From contig JAXDDX010000014.1 of the NCBI GenBank assembly GCA_034670405.1, positions 2,351,001 through 2,415,000 of the forward strand: a stretch of 64,000 nucleotides of DNA, in the 5' to 3' direction. The DNA is from Hoplostethus atlanticus. Taxonomy: Eukaryota; Chordata; Actinopteri; Trachichthyiformes; Trachichthyidae. This document shows positions 21,396-33,179 of the stretch, piece by piece (positions within the stretch are counted from its first letter, which is position 1; every line of letters begins with the position of its first letter). The notes beneath the pieces were generated by a model that was not told where the DNA came from, searched no databases, and worked only from the letters and a program-made list of their open reading frames with translations. The position numbers were made by a program, and so were the translations under genes.

Positions 21396-23032
21396 CTGAT
21401 TCGATCTGAACCTTGACACATTATTAGCGATTCAAAACAGGAAAGATATCTTTGAGCAAGTCAGTGATGCAATATGATTGCATTCATTTTATATTTGATC
21501 TGATACAGTTAGATTTGATTCAGTGCCATGGAGAGCAATGCATAGTTGAGTTGTTACAGTGTCTTTATTTTGGCTATGATCAGGACTCATTTATGGAGAC
21601 TTTATTTTGCCACTCTAATTATTGTAGACTAGCTCAGTGATTAATTATTATTGATTAATTAGAAGTTAGGTAAAAAAAAAAAATCAATAAAATAAAATGA
21701 TTAATCAACTTCATGTTTAAATGGTGCAATTAATAAAAAGGTAATTAAATAATAATAAATAATTCTGTCATAATTCCAATGAAAAAATACACTGAATTTA
21801 AAGATGGATTTTCAAAATGATTTTTAAAAATGCATTTAAATTTTACTCTTGTTATTCCAAAACACATTCCAGTGTGTTTTCCTATTCATGTTCCATCTCA
21901 CTCATTTGTCTATTGCTTTACCACATACATTTTCTGCTTGACATGCTGCCAGTGTTCCAGACTAATAACAATAGAGTACAACCCTCAGAAAGGTTCTCTC
22001 ATTGACCACCTGGCCTGTGAATTCTCTTCCCTATCGGCACAGTCCATAGACTATAACATGTTGCTAATGCTAGGATAGGATAGTGGAGGGTTTCTAAAAG
22101 TCCAGACCAAGGTCCGGATCTGGAAATCACCCTTAATAAACTATATAAATCTGGTTTCTTCAGTCGCACGCCTTCTGCCAGTCTAGTTCCCACTCACTGG
22201 AAGAGAAAAGACAATTAATAATTAGCCTTACTTGGCTGCAGCGGGTTGTTGGATGCAGGGAGAACCAGCCTACCAGCCTGATTCTCTCCCTCATCCAGCC
22301 AATGCGTAAACCAACTCCCCCGTCTGCCACATGGACAATAACATGGACAATGTTATGTGATAATCTTAATATCTTCAGAAACTTGCTGTGAGCTGCCTGA
22401 GGACTGAAGGTCTAACTAAAAGGCAAGAGCACTGCTGCACTTCAGCTTTGGACAGAAAACTTTCCAAACATTGTAAAACTATTTGAATCCTATGTATTAT
22501 AGTGTGTGTGAGTTTCTCTGCAGCGTATTACCAGCCCATGTGATTATTAAATAAAACACAAAAGCTTTTAATTCTTTTCAGAAGTTATTGTTTAACTGTA
22601 GCTCATTAAAAAAACATAGTGGTTGCAGGTTTTTTTTCTGATTGCTTCAAACCATTAAATCACTTTGGTGAAGGAGAGCATGGAATGTCAGGTCATTTCA
22701 TTATTCAAGCAAAAAAGCATGAGACCTCACGTTGAGGCTGTGATTGCACTTAGTGATATCTAATGCATTGTACATTACATTGAAGTGTTTTCATTCATAG
22801 TAGATTAAAAAAACAGAGCAGACTTTGTTATATAGTGTAATAATGTAAGCGTTAGACCGCTCAAAATGGCTGTCCCTTCTCTTTCACTAGAAAGAGAAGG
22901 GCCCTCTCTTGTTGCAAAGCTTTCTTTTTTGTTTGTTGTTGGTTTGTTTTTTTGAACTGCCCAAGATTCTACAATAAATTTTGCAAAATGATTTCATTTC
23001 ATTTCATAGGAGTAGAAAAATAGGATAACTTA
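21396..23032. other. Unannotated AT-rich stretch
   Basis: 21620-21800 is very AT-rich with many TTAAT and AATAAT words. No gene is recognised. A perfect hairpin lies at 22874-22901 and is listed separately. Confidence 0.45.
22874..22901. repeat. Perfect 12-bp hairpin
   Basis: CCCTTCTCTTTC at 22874-22885, a 4-base loop ACTA, then GAAAGAGAAGGG at 22890-22901. The stem is perfect, with one strand all pyrimidine and the other all purine. Confidence 0.9.
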
Positions 23033-23236
23033 GGCTCTGTTTATACCTGGCATTAGAATGCGTCTCCACATGCGCCTCGAGTGATGGGATCTCACTTCCC
23101 CGCTAATAACAAATAAACACGTACATCATGACACGTACAGCTACAGCCTAATAACATATCAATTACCAATCATTCATTTGATCTCACTCTGAGAGACAGC
23201 CTGTTCTCAGTTCTCACTCTAGCACCAACCACGGCT

Positions 23237-23318
<82 letters not shown>

Positions 23319-23812
23319 ACTACGGTCTTTGAATGTTTTACGGTATAGGACATTATTTTATTAGTTTATTTTGTAATGTGTAGGTATGTCGATCTTTTAA
23401 AAGACATGTTGAAATAAATATACCTATAGTAGTTATGTCTCTCGTTGTATTGGTTTGCCCTCTTATGGACAATATAATGCGCAAAAATAGATATTGGAAT
23501 GGTTCGAACCGATGTGTTTTTTTGGAAGGAATAATCAAACGTCATTTTTGGCCAGTTTTGACAGCCCTACCGCTTACACAGAGGACATCAGTTGAGTAGG
23601 CGGTCCTTCAATGTGGCCCAGGACACATTAGCGTACACACTGCTAAAAGAGTGTGGCCATATGTGACCCAGACCACCTCCGAATGTGGTCTGAGCGATCA
23701 GATCTCACTGCGCCCTCAATGCGTCTTGGGTGCGTTTACACCTGTACTTAGAGGTGTTGCCTTGAGATCGGATCGCTCAAGACGCATGTTAATGCCAGGT
23801 ATAAACAGAGAT
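23033..23812. mobile_element. MITE-like DNA element with inverted ends
   Basis: CTCTGTTTATACCTGGCATT at 23035 reappears in reverse complement ending at 23810. Over the outer 30 bp 28 match, and a looser match (GATCTCA) continues to about 55 bp. The interior contains a long (AG)n tract and subterminal GACCCAGACCACCT and TTTACACCTG phrases familiar from fish MITEs. No transposase is present. I could not identify a target duplication, so the superfamily is left open. The interior also contains TTTGACAGCCCTACC (23556-23570), which looks like the terminus of a second, nested element. Confidence 0.65.
23241..23315. repeat. (AG)n microsatellite, 75 bp
   Basis: A perfect AG run of about 37 units, inside the MITE-like element at 23033-23812. 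Likely highly variable in length. Confidence 0.97.
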
Positions 23813-23858
23813 CCAATCGTTTCCTCAATGTCCTTTGTGTAGGGTTGTAGGAAGAGAA

Positions 23859-24085
23859 GGCACCCAAGAATGAAGAAATTCCCACACACTGCTCTTGCAA
23901 TACACACCTATTTATGTATTCCGCTGCACACAGACCTTCATCAGAGCATGGAAATTTTCCGAATGACAATGAATGGACCATAAATATTTTAAGCACTAGG
24001 CGAGTTTGTTTATTTATATTAGTAAATAAAGGAATTGGTGTATATTGCACAAGCGGTGTGCAGGAATTTCTTCATTCTTGGGTGG
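23859..24085. repeat. Inverted repeat with about 60-bp arms
   Basis: CACCCAAGAATGAAGAAATT (23861-23880) is the complement of GAATTTCTTCATTCTTGGGTG near 24064-24084. The arms continue inward with TGCTCTTGCAATACACACC against GGTGTATATTGCACAAGCGG. The left arm, read on the minus strand, is preceded by TGATGAAGGTCTGTGTGCAG, a phrase like those in fish SINE bodies (compare 33085-33172). It is probably two SINE-type copies in opposite orientation, or a foldback element. Confidence 0.7.
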
Positions 24086-26434
24086 CCATCTCATGTAAGA
24101 GATATATCACACTATAGCAGTAAGACTGGAGAGGGTGTTTTTTCATCTTTATTATCATTATCGGTATGGCATTGAGGCATTTGAGTACCGTCAGCATCAT
24201 GGAAGAGCCCACAATCACAGTTAAGGACATCCTCTAGGGTATTAAGGCTTTCATGTAGTGGTTACCAACGCATGTGTACTGTCTGAAAAGTTTTGTTCAA
24301 ATTGTTGTATGAATATGTTACTGTCTGTCAACAACTACCAGAAACCATAAAGCAATTGTCAATAAAATTTTTACCATTATCTTGCAGGCAGTAATTGTAG
24401 TTGTAGGCAGTAGATGAACGCATCTGTCTACTAAATTGATGGCTTGGGCTCATATTTGTATACCAAACTCTTACACCTTATTCCATCTCCTTGTCTGAAG
24501 CCGCTACTTCCTGATGTATAATTCATTTGGGAAGATGTTCAGGGGACACAACTGTGGTAATTAAGTTGTGTAAATGACAAGGTCATTAACAAAGTTTATA
24601 TGGTAATGCCATGCCCCAAATGGAGATCAGCAGCAGGACCTGTCGTGTCGTGGATGCTGACCTCAGCAGGCTGCCCAACAGGGGCTGACGAGGCTTCCAG
24701 TGTTGCATTAGTAAGGGAAATGTTAAACAGCAGTATGGAGATATTTGCAGAGACACCATCAAGTCATGATGCCTTGGACTGTGATCTCTGATTTATTTAT
24801 TTATTAAGCATGTTGTTTTAATTTTGAACAGGAATGATATTGTGATTTTTTTAATTATTATTGAAGGGATTAGACTATTATAAGACATTAGTTTCACTCC
24901 TTTTCACTCCTTTCTCTCACTGTATAGTGGAACACATCCAGCCAGGAGACAAAACATAGTGTCTCTGCATTTGAAATACTGTTTTCATCTAACGGTAACC
25001 AAATCCAGGGCAGAAACAAAAAAAGATTTTAATGTCAGCGATACACGAGCAAGAAGCTGTATTTGTTGAAGAGAAAACCAGAATGGTTCTGTCTTCCAAC
25101 TTCTCAGTCAAAACAACATGCGAATGCACATCTTGCAAACCATCCCTTGCTGTACAAACAAAATTCAATACCAAAAACACTAGCTGTGCAGCTCACAGGG
25201 AGAGGTAATGCGCCTTGATATTGATGATTACACCCTTAATTCACAGGTCTAGTTCCCTCATCCCTTTCCCTCTTCCTGGCACTGATGGCCTTGCTTTGAC
25301 AAATCTCAAGCAACAGAGGGGAGACAAGAGAGCAGATACTGCAGTTAAGTGGATGTAAGTCAACCTGCCAATGAAGGACGTCCCTTAATTGCAGCACTTG
25401 TGCGACAAATCAACATAAATGGCCCCAGAAATGTGGCCTTGGAAATCAAAGTGGCCCTGTGGAATCACACCTCTAAACACAGGTTCAACAACTGAGGGCT
25501 GTGCTGTACAGTTAACTTGACTTGATTTTGTCACTTTGATCACTGTGGATTTGCTTTCTTCACATTTGTCACACACTGTAGATCTCAGTATATAGAAGCA
25601 TGAAGACGACTTCTGATGCCCAGACTCATGCTCTCTGTTTTGTCTGGCTCATTTTTCAGTCCTGTATATAATTATATGCTTTGATATGTTCTTTATTTTA
25701 TTTTTATTATTATATGGATTTTTAAACAAACAGTTCTTTTCTCAAGTTCAAGGGACTAGAAACATGCGATGGTTTGTTTCCTAGGGAAATGTGCAAGGTG
25801 CTTGGTGAAGCTCGCTAAATCAAGTTCTATCCATTCTTGCAATTGTTTTCAGTTAATGTAACAAAATGAGACATTAATGAAGACTAATGGTTTACCTCAT
25901 TTGGTTAAATATGAAATTCATTTTGATTATTCTCCTGCTCTGCAAAGATTTTATAATCTCTCTAAATTAGCCATTGCCTGTGATGTTCCTAATGATGAAA
26001 ATATCAGTCAAAGCCCATGCCTTTGTTGCATGAATTGGGTTAAGTGTGACTTATCACACTTCTTAAATTGTATCACGTTGTGAAGAAAAAATCTGCTATA
26101 TGTTATCAAAGGGCCTTTGTTGAATTTTGATTGCTCACAACTGGTGTGCCATTTTATTTACCAATTTTCTCTTAATACCTGACCTAGGCACTTAAGCACT
26201 TTTAACCATTTCAAATTGCAGGGAGTAGCAAAAGGAGAATTTGCTTTGTTGGCTCCTAAGTACTCTCACAGGCACACGGTGGTGTCCATCTAGCACACAC
26301 ACTTAGTGAATGCTAATTAGTAGAAGGTCTATTTACCCTTGTCAGAGTTTATGGGAAAAGTTCCTTAATTCCAGCTTCCCTTCTGTCAAGCTTTATACAA
26401 TAAGAGAGCACAAGAGAGAAGCTTATCCATGTGT

Positions 26435-26435
<1 letters not shown>
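24086..26435. other. Unannotated stretch
   Basis: No gene recognised. 25200-25420 is repeat-free and of balanced composition, so it may be conserved non-coding DNA, but nothing proves it. 25660-25760 is AT-rich. Confidence 0.4.

Positions 26436-26466
<31 letters not shown>
26436..26466. repeat. (CA)n microsatellite
   Basis: About 15 CA units. Confidence 0.95.
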
Positions 26467-26469
<3 letters not shown>

Positions 26470-26809
26470 AAAATGAGTCAAGGGCAATTCATAGATTGCC
26501 TTAGTCATGCTCGACCAAGTATTAGCAATCTGTCTGTGGGATCATTATTTTTTGGTATCTTAAGCTTTGGGGGACAAAATTCAATAATGTTCAGGCATAT
26601 TTAAGTCCCTTTTTGTTAAGTCTGTTTTTTTCAAGCCCTGTATCCTACATAACACAGGTGGGCAGTCACGCAACATCATGGATTTTCCCCTGTTGGGCAA
26701 TAGAATTGATCCTACAGTATCAAACCAAGAATGCCATTTCCCACACCTACCCCCTGTAGCAGTTATAAGATACAGAGCCCAGCAGTGGCGTCCTGTAGTT
26801 ATAGTTAAC

Positions 26810-26868
26810 TAACATTAGCTAGCTAGCTACAACACACGCTGGCTTTGTAACGTGCTAGCTGTAATGTT
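26810..26868. repeat. Imperfect inverted repeat rich in GCTAGC
   Basis: TAACATTAGCTAGC at the left pairs with GCTAGCTGTAATGTTA at the right, apart from a 2-bp insertion. GCTAGC/TAGCTA words of this type are a common filler in fish repeats. No gene lies within 26467-27424. Confidence 0.6.
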
Positions 26869-27424
26869 AGCAAAAATGACTGAAATGTCATCTTATGACA
26901 TTTAGCCAAAAATACATATAACACAGATAGCCTACAAATAAACCTGTTTCTCCAGAGATGGTTATAAGAAGTACTTGATGAAAAGCAGCAGAACCACAAA
27001 AAATGTACAGCAGCAGGTAAGAAAGTGATCAGACAAGATAGATGAGAGGAATCTTTGAGGTAGTACTATTTCACCATGATGAGACTACAACAGCTCTAAC
27101 CTTATTGCCCAAATGTATTACAATGTAAGCCCAATAGAACAGAACTACTGTTACAACTGGACATTGGGCTGGATACTAGATCCATGTAAAGGCAATGGAT
27201 CCTTCAATTTAAACCTAACACACTCAATAAAATCTGTGAAAGGAACCAGGTCCTTTGCAGGGTATATCTGGCAGTGAGTATTGCTCTATTGAACCTGGAA
27301 GTGAGCTGGGAGAAGTTAATGAATTAATCAATGTGCATACGCATCAAATAAAATGTAATGATTCATAATTAATTAATTAATACAAAAAATTGCAAGAAAA
27401 TCACCGTTCTCTAAGGGGCCTCCC

Positions 27425-27949
27425 TGTCACGGCTCCAGCCCTGACCCCAGGGTTCCCCTATGTTTTTACCTCCCCTGTCTGTCTCTATGTCTGTCTCTGT
27501 GTGTGTGTGTGGCGTGGGTGTGGCTTCCTCTCCCGGCCCTGCCTTTCCTCCACACCTGCCATCTATCAAGCCATCAAACCAGCAGTACTTATGCCCTGGC
27601 TCTTCAACCACTCTTCGCCAGATTGTTCCGCCAACTACCGTGGTAGTCGCGCTCTCGGCCGCGCTTGATCACTATCAGAGTTTATTCCCTTGTGTGCCTC
27701 CGGGTTGTCCTAATTGTTTGTTCTTGTCTTCTAAGATCCCTTGTATGCCTCCTTCCTCGTGTCTCCCCACCGAAACCCACCAGCCTGCCGGTCTCCCTCG
27801 TTCCTGCCTCATCTGCTTGCCCCAGCTCCATCCAGCCCAGCCTCTGCACCCCCCACCTTCCCATCACCTGCTTCCTCAATAAATCCTCTTTTTCCTACTC
27901 CCTAGTCGTGGTCTGCATTTTGGGTCCAGATTCAACCTCAATCCTGACA
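27425..27949 (+). mobile_element. Solo LTR of an LTR retrotransposon (Gypsy-like, family not assigned)
   Basis: A 525-bp unit starts TGTCACGGCTCC and ends CAATCCTGACA, the TG...CA form of LTR ends. A TCCC-type short direct repeat flanks it (27421-27424, 27951-27954). The body is much more GC- and pyrimidine-rich than its surroundings and contains a poly(A) signal (27878-27883) followed by the GGTCTGCATTTTGGGTCC phrase common near the 3' end of teleost Gypsy LTRs. No internal region or second LTR lies nearby, so this is a solo LTR left by recombination. The clear ends suggest moderate age. Confidence 0.7.
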
Positions 27950-28637
27950 ATCCCCAAATCTCATGTCCTAAAATCGCTCCAGCATTATACCTTATCAAAA
28001 GCCTAATTTAAGTAAATGTTCTTTATTCAAAAAATGTCAGGCTCATTAAACCAAAATCCATGTCATCAAATAACCTCAACAAATTAATACAAGAGGGTAG
28101 ATTCATTTTGAAACTTGCTGGAGGAGCTGAAGTGAGAACATGCTTTTAAAAACACATGCAAATGTATGTTAAAATAATTTGTTCAAATCAAATTCTGAAA
28201 TTGTACATGCAAAGTAATGAAAATGAGGTCATGAATTAACCGAAACAAGAATATCAAAGATATGTATCTTGCACTCAAATCACTCAAAATGAGGGGCACA
28301 AGGACTATCTCATGCACACAAGACCATCTCATGCCCTGAATGGAGAGTCCTAGAATGGATGCCTACTGCTAGATATAAAGTCACCATTAGGACAGAGAAT
28401 AAAAAAGTCACATAGCTCTCCTGTCACACTTTGTGTCTATATGTGTGTCCATTCATATTTGAAGGAAGAAAGAAAATTTGTTTTCATTCATACTTTCTTG
28501 GATTCTTTGTTTCTTCTGTATTTAGACAGAAGCAAGGCTACCAGCAACAATTAAAACTTGTGAGCAGTCTCAGCCAGCATGCATTTATAACGCCTGTCTA
28601 ATATAATTTTGTGTTGCTTTTGTGTATATGCTGTCGA
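27950..28637. other. Unannotated stretch
   Basis: No gene or repeat recognised. Confidence 0.5.

Positions 28638-28682
<45 letters not shown>
28638..28682. repeat. (GT)n(GA)n compound microsatellite
   Basis: Five or six GT units followed by about 17 GA units. Confidence 0.95.
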
Positions 28683-28684
<2 letters not shown>

Positions 28685-29781
28685 CAGAGTTCAATAGAGC
28701 AAACATCAGCAGGAGATGCTCTGTCCCCTATTGAACATCAGTGGTAATTTCCTCCTTTAATCACTGAGCAGGAGTACAACAGCAGAATATTTTCAAGGGG
28801 AATATATTTTGAATAGCAGGTGTGAGTCATATCAACTCTGTACATACTCGGTAAATACATTACATAATTGAACTTAATTTATGACACCTCTTGCAGGTCT
28901 TTGTTGTGTTTGTTCTGTCTATGAAACCAGACATTTCATTTTGCAGTATAATTTGTCACTCACTGTGTAGTTGACATTTATTTATGATACCTCATACAAT
29001 GTATAAAAAATGTTTTTAAAAAATGAATGGTGAAACAATGAGAGACCAGAGCTAAAATCCTCAGTGAATTTAGAGGTTGAAGAGAGATTCTGTTGTTCGT
29101 GTTACTGCCCTCCATCTATTGCATAGTCTTTCAAAATCTGTGTGCTGTAGAGTAATTCCATGTGTTTATTGGTATTTTGCTCAAATTTAAAGAAAATGAA
29201 GGTGAAAACCATTTGATTAATGTCATTACAATTCATGAATTTACAAGCAAGTAAGCCAGAGATAAGGTTGGAGTATGGAGGGAGTGAAATCCAGCAGTGT
29301 TGCTTAAGGGACCCTGCTAACAACAAATAACACATTTGAAAATTAAAATTCCAATTGTAAAAAGGAACCAAATCTGTTATACTTCATTATTATTGCTATT
29401 GTTATATTGATTGGTCATAGTAAAACCATAAGTTTAATGCTTTAATAACGCAACAATAGCTGTGGCAATGATTATAAGGCTAAAATTCATGGAATTTCAT
29501 GACTTCCATCAAAATCGTACCCACTTCCGGTTTTAACTTTATCTGAATAAAAATACAGGCTGAACAAATACAGAAACAAATACAAATAGTGCCTCACAAC
29601 AGTCAAATTAGATTTAGGGCTATAGGAACTGAGGCTCATTATTGAGGATTCTGTGCCTGTGGTCTATCCTGTTCAATCATTTCAGTGCTTGGTCTTGAGA
29701 TAACTCCCTGGAAGACACAGCCACTCCGAAAGCCTCCAGTTTATTCTTGTGAGCTTTTGGTACATTTATTGGCCCTAGTGT
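28683..29781. other. Unannotated stretch
   Basis: No coding signal. The 89-codon minus frame at 29102-29371 shows no known motif. Confidence 0.45.
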
Positions 29782-29934
29782 AGTTTTCCCAGCTTATGTC
29801 TGGTAGCTCTTTGTTTGTGAGTTTTTGCCCAGCTGTTGTCTGGTTGCTTTTTGTTAGTTTTTGCCCAGCTTTTTTCTGGTTTGTTTTTTGTTAGTGAGTT
29901 TTTGCCCAGCTGTTGTTTGGTTGTTTTTTGTTGC
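29782..29934. repeat. Minisatellite, about 38-bp unit, four imperfect copies
   Basis: The core AGTTTTTGCCCAGCTGTTGT followed by a T-rich TGGTTG...TTTTTGTT recurs at about 29782, 29819, 29855 and 29896, with units of 36-41 bp. It abuts the end of the Tc1 relic to its right. Confidence 0.8.
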
Positions 29935-29964
29935 ATTCAATGAACATTGGATGTTTGAGGCCCT

Positions 29965-30520
29965 AGCCTCTGGTGCTCATTACACTACTTGACACTCTAC
30001 ACTCCAGATCTTCCCATGAAGGTTCATTGATGTTTAGATCTGGTGATTTGAGAAGTCATAGAAAGTGTTTGACTGTATCCTGGTGTTTATGAAACGATTC
30101 TCTAATTTGTTTAGCAATGTGTATGGGGGAACTATCATCTTGGAATAAAATCATGAGGGAACAGTGTTTGCACCTGTTCTTGTACATTGGCCGTTATACA
30201 ACCATGCACAGCAATTCCTTTTTTCCATCTCTCATGGGTCCAGATTTTGTGCTCCTTTCACCAGGTTATGCGTTTGTGTGTTGGCCTTGGATACAAGCAA
30301 TTTCCAAATAACAGCCCTGCCTTAAATACCAGCTTTCTTCTTTTTTTTGAGACACAGAGGTGTTGATTTAATTGTGTGGTGATTTTAGCAGCTGTAGTTT
30401 TGTGGCATTTAGCAATTATCCTATTAAATGTCTGTCTATCACTGTTGGTGAGCCTCAACCACTGTTACTCTTTGCCGATGCAGTTTGTTTCTGTTTGGCA
30501 AATGTCATGATTTTCAAGAC
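29965..30520 (-). mobile_element. Tc1-like transposase relic, second family
   Basis: On the minus strand 30458-30258 reads RLTNSDRQTFNRIIAKCHKT, then TAAKITTQLNQHL, then KAGLLFGN. This is the second helix-turn-helix and linker of a Tc1 transposase (family pattern: R-A-L-x-R, TTAAKITTQLNQHL, KAG-x-x-GRAA). Downstream, in other frames, come a CITANV/LFPHDF-like block and finally SPDLNINEPSWEDLECRVSS-like sequence (about 30050-29990), which holds the last acidic residue of the DDE triad. The middle is shortened and stops are frequent. It differs from the element at 967-2419. I found no terminal inverted repeats, so only the coding relic is delimited. Confidence 0.72.
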
Positions 30521-32590
30521 TGTTCCCCTTGCCACGTTAGTTTCCTGTTAGTTTCATGTTGCTTTGAAAACTTGCATATAAAAGAGGTGCTTGTCAGACC
30601 TCTACAGACACATGCTGCTAATGCTGCTACTTGTGTTGTTTCCTTTGTAATCGCAATTTAGTTATTTCAAATTTAGAGTCCTTTTTATGAGGTGTTATTG
30701 TTATTTTGCCTCCCCTTGTATGCACCAGATTTCATGCTTGGACAAACGTAAGGTAAGGTCATGGATTGATTTTTGTCCCACAGCCCCAATAAGCATTCTG
30801 TTTGTTTCATTTCTCTATATTAAAACCTTTAAAAAGATATGTTGGGGGACAGACGCACAAAACAGACAGATATACAAACAAACACAATCAAGATGTGTGA
30901 TTCAAAGCTAATGCTAGGACTGGATGAATACCAGGAAAGACATATCTAGCCTATCGTATTCTACCCCTCCTTATTCATGTGACATTTGTGAACAATCACA
31001 AATCAATTTGTGATTCGGTGAGTCATGATTTTTTTTTTGTCTGGTTGAGAAAAGATAGGAGCAAGCATCTTAGACCTATTCATATTTAAATGTGACAGAT
31101 AAAACATACATCCAACAAGCCTTGGAGGAAGTAGCTCTTTTCTTGTAAACATTCAAGACGTTCTGTATTCTCTCCAGGATTCCTGTCCCAGGTAGATAGC
31201 CCACAACCTTAACAAATAATAAATGAGAAATAAACTCCATCAATTTGTTATTGTCATAGCATATGTACATCTAGAGAGCATGCTGTTTCTATTTTACCCC
31301 AGGCTGTGGCAAGCGCACTTCTCAGTATTCCTTGGGATTTTGTTTGTTTTTGTCTGTGTGTGTGTGTTTATCTGTGTGTGCAATGCTCATGTATCTTTGC
31401 AGGATGTGTGTGCCTTGAGCATGAGCATTGGCATTATGCACATGCACTCAAACATTATGTGTATGTGTGCATGTTGATAGAGATTATATGTGATGCTCCC
31501 ACACATGCGCTTTTACTGTTTGGAAAGCAAATCCTTGAAATAACATGGAATTTGGATGGAAATCTGCATGGCTAAAGAGTGGTACAACTTGTGGACTTTC
31601 AAAAGCAGTGCTAAAACCGCAAAACAAAACCATTCCATTAATCACACTTTCAGCTGCACGTAGAATAAACAGGACCACTAGCCCAGCCACATTGTTTTGT
31701 TGTTGGAGTTTTCATTTTTGGCAAGTTCTCTAAGATACTGGCAATGCAATACATCAGCAAGCAGAATCTTCTCTCTTTTGCTAGGAGATGGAAAAGGATC
31801 TGGAGACGCGGAAATAAGCCTAGACCTACCTATGAGTATTCCACTCACAGCTCGCTGACCTTGAGGTGAGCTTATCCCTGGCCACTGTGCAGAGCTGCAT
31901 GAATTATAAAATCCACCTATAGCTCCAGCCCCAGCCCCCGCCCTGACCAAACAGCACCGGGCCTCACTCAGCCTGCCCTCGCCTGAGACCAGCACAGAGC
32001 TTTTCACCACAGCAAAACTCTGCCCAACGAAGTATGAAGTGCAGGCCAGTCAGATACTTGGTTCCAGAATACAGAGTGAGCACCAGGACATCTGGAAGTG
32101 ACTTTTTATGTATACTTATAAAGAATACTACATGCATAATAGAGCTATTGATGTTCAGGAAGAATGAAGGTGGATATTATTTATTTGTGCAGAGGGGTGC
32201 AGTATTTTTACTCAGAAGTTAAGAGACATCAAACAGTCTCATAATACTGTGACACTGAATCTATTTGACTTCCAACTCCAACCCATCCTTGGGTCTCAAA
32301 TTACCTCAAATCATCCTGTCTGTTCCGAACCATTGCTACTCCACCCCTCCGCTCCACATAGACCAGTCAAGTGTGACATAATATTTCTGCCTAAATAAGG
32401 GATTATGGCTCTCACCTCCTGTAAGACTAACATGAAAATGAACAGGGCTCTACAATGATCTGCCTCTAAATACGATGTGGCAGACTGGGACATCTGCCAC
32501 TGAGAAACTGTGGAGAAAGAACTACATTCCCCAGCAGACAACAGCCAGGTGGCCATCTTGCCCCAGGTGAACCTCATCACTAATCAGCAA
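30521..32590. other. Unannotated stretch
   Basis: No gene is recognised. 31340-31480 is TG-rich. 31780-32010 is GC-richer, with a 110-codon minus frame (31678-32010) that has no known motif. 32510-32590 has a phrase resembling the U3 part of fish LTRs, but no element ends were found. Confidence 0.4.
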
Positions 32591-32760
32591 GTGGGCGTTG
32601 ATTGCTTGAGACTTTAAGAATGGAATCTGCAGTTCACAAGGGAGAGAAGAGGCCCTAAACCATTCAATGATTTATAGACAAGTAACAGTATTTTGAAGTC
32701 GATTCTAGGTCTGCAACCCTGCTATCAACCTGGAAATAGTGCAGGTCAGATGCTGCTCAG
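32591..32760. repeat. Fragment of a teleost dispersed repeat
   Basis: CATTCAATGATTTATAGACA, then AGTAACAGTATTTTGAAGTC, then GATTCT follows a phrase very common in fish genomes (TTTATAAACNAGTANCAGTATTTTAAA). Type not assigned. Possibly related to 43200-43730. Confidence 0.45.
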
Positions 32761-32839
32761 CTGTGGTATGAATGGGGGGACACGGGTTACGCAATAGATG
32801 GGAACCGTGGGGAAGAAGGAAATAAAGTGACAAATTACT

Positions 32840-33030
32840 GTGACGGTAAAAGACTCAATTATCTACGGCAATATCACACAGTTACTTGTTCGGCCCTGGT
32901 GGTGACACGGGTCTTGTGCAATGTGGTTGACGACCTGGGATAAACCCGGGACAATAGTGTGGTGTGAATAGGTCCAACGTGAGAAGGACCCATGTTTCAA
33001 TAACCCGTGTAAACCCCAGGATTTGTATGT
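32840..33030. mobile_element. Probable MITE remnant
   Basis: Contains GGGATAAACCCGGGACAATA and GTGTGGTGTGAATAGGTCC, with CCCGTGTAAACCCC further on. This resembles fish MITEs whose ends repeat CCCGGG and GTGTGAATAGG. No clear inverted ends. Confidence 0.35.
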
Positions 33031-33084
33031 TTTTTTAACACCCATAGGTTACTTATATATGTGATGTAACATCAATTTTCCACA

Positions 33085-33172
33085 CCCTAATGAAGGCTTT
33101 GGGCTGAAACGGTGGTGGCAATTCAACACATTATATCATTGCAAGGAGAGAATAGTGTGTGACATTTATTTT
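33085..33172 (+). repeat. SINE-body-like fragment
   Basis: TAATGAAGGCTTTGGGCTGA followed by AACGG, then CATTGCAAGGAGAGAATAGT. It fits the TGATGAAGG...CGAAACG...GGAGTGTG phrase of a fish SINE or LINE tail. Fragmentary. Confidence 0.4.
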
Positions 33173-33179
33173 TTTTCAT

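Noticed and set aside
32510-32600. Possible second LTR fragment (ACTACATTCCCCAGCAGACA region)
   Set aside because: The phrase resembles fish LTR U3 sequence, but no TG/CA ends, poly(A) signal or duplication could be found.
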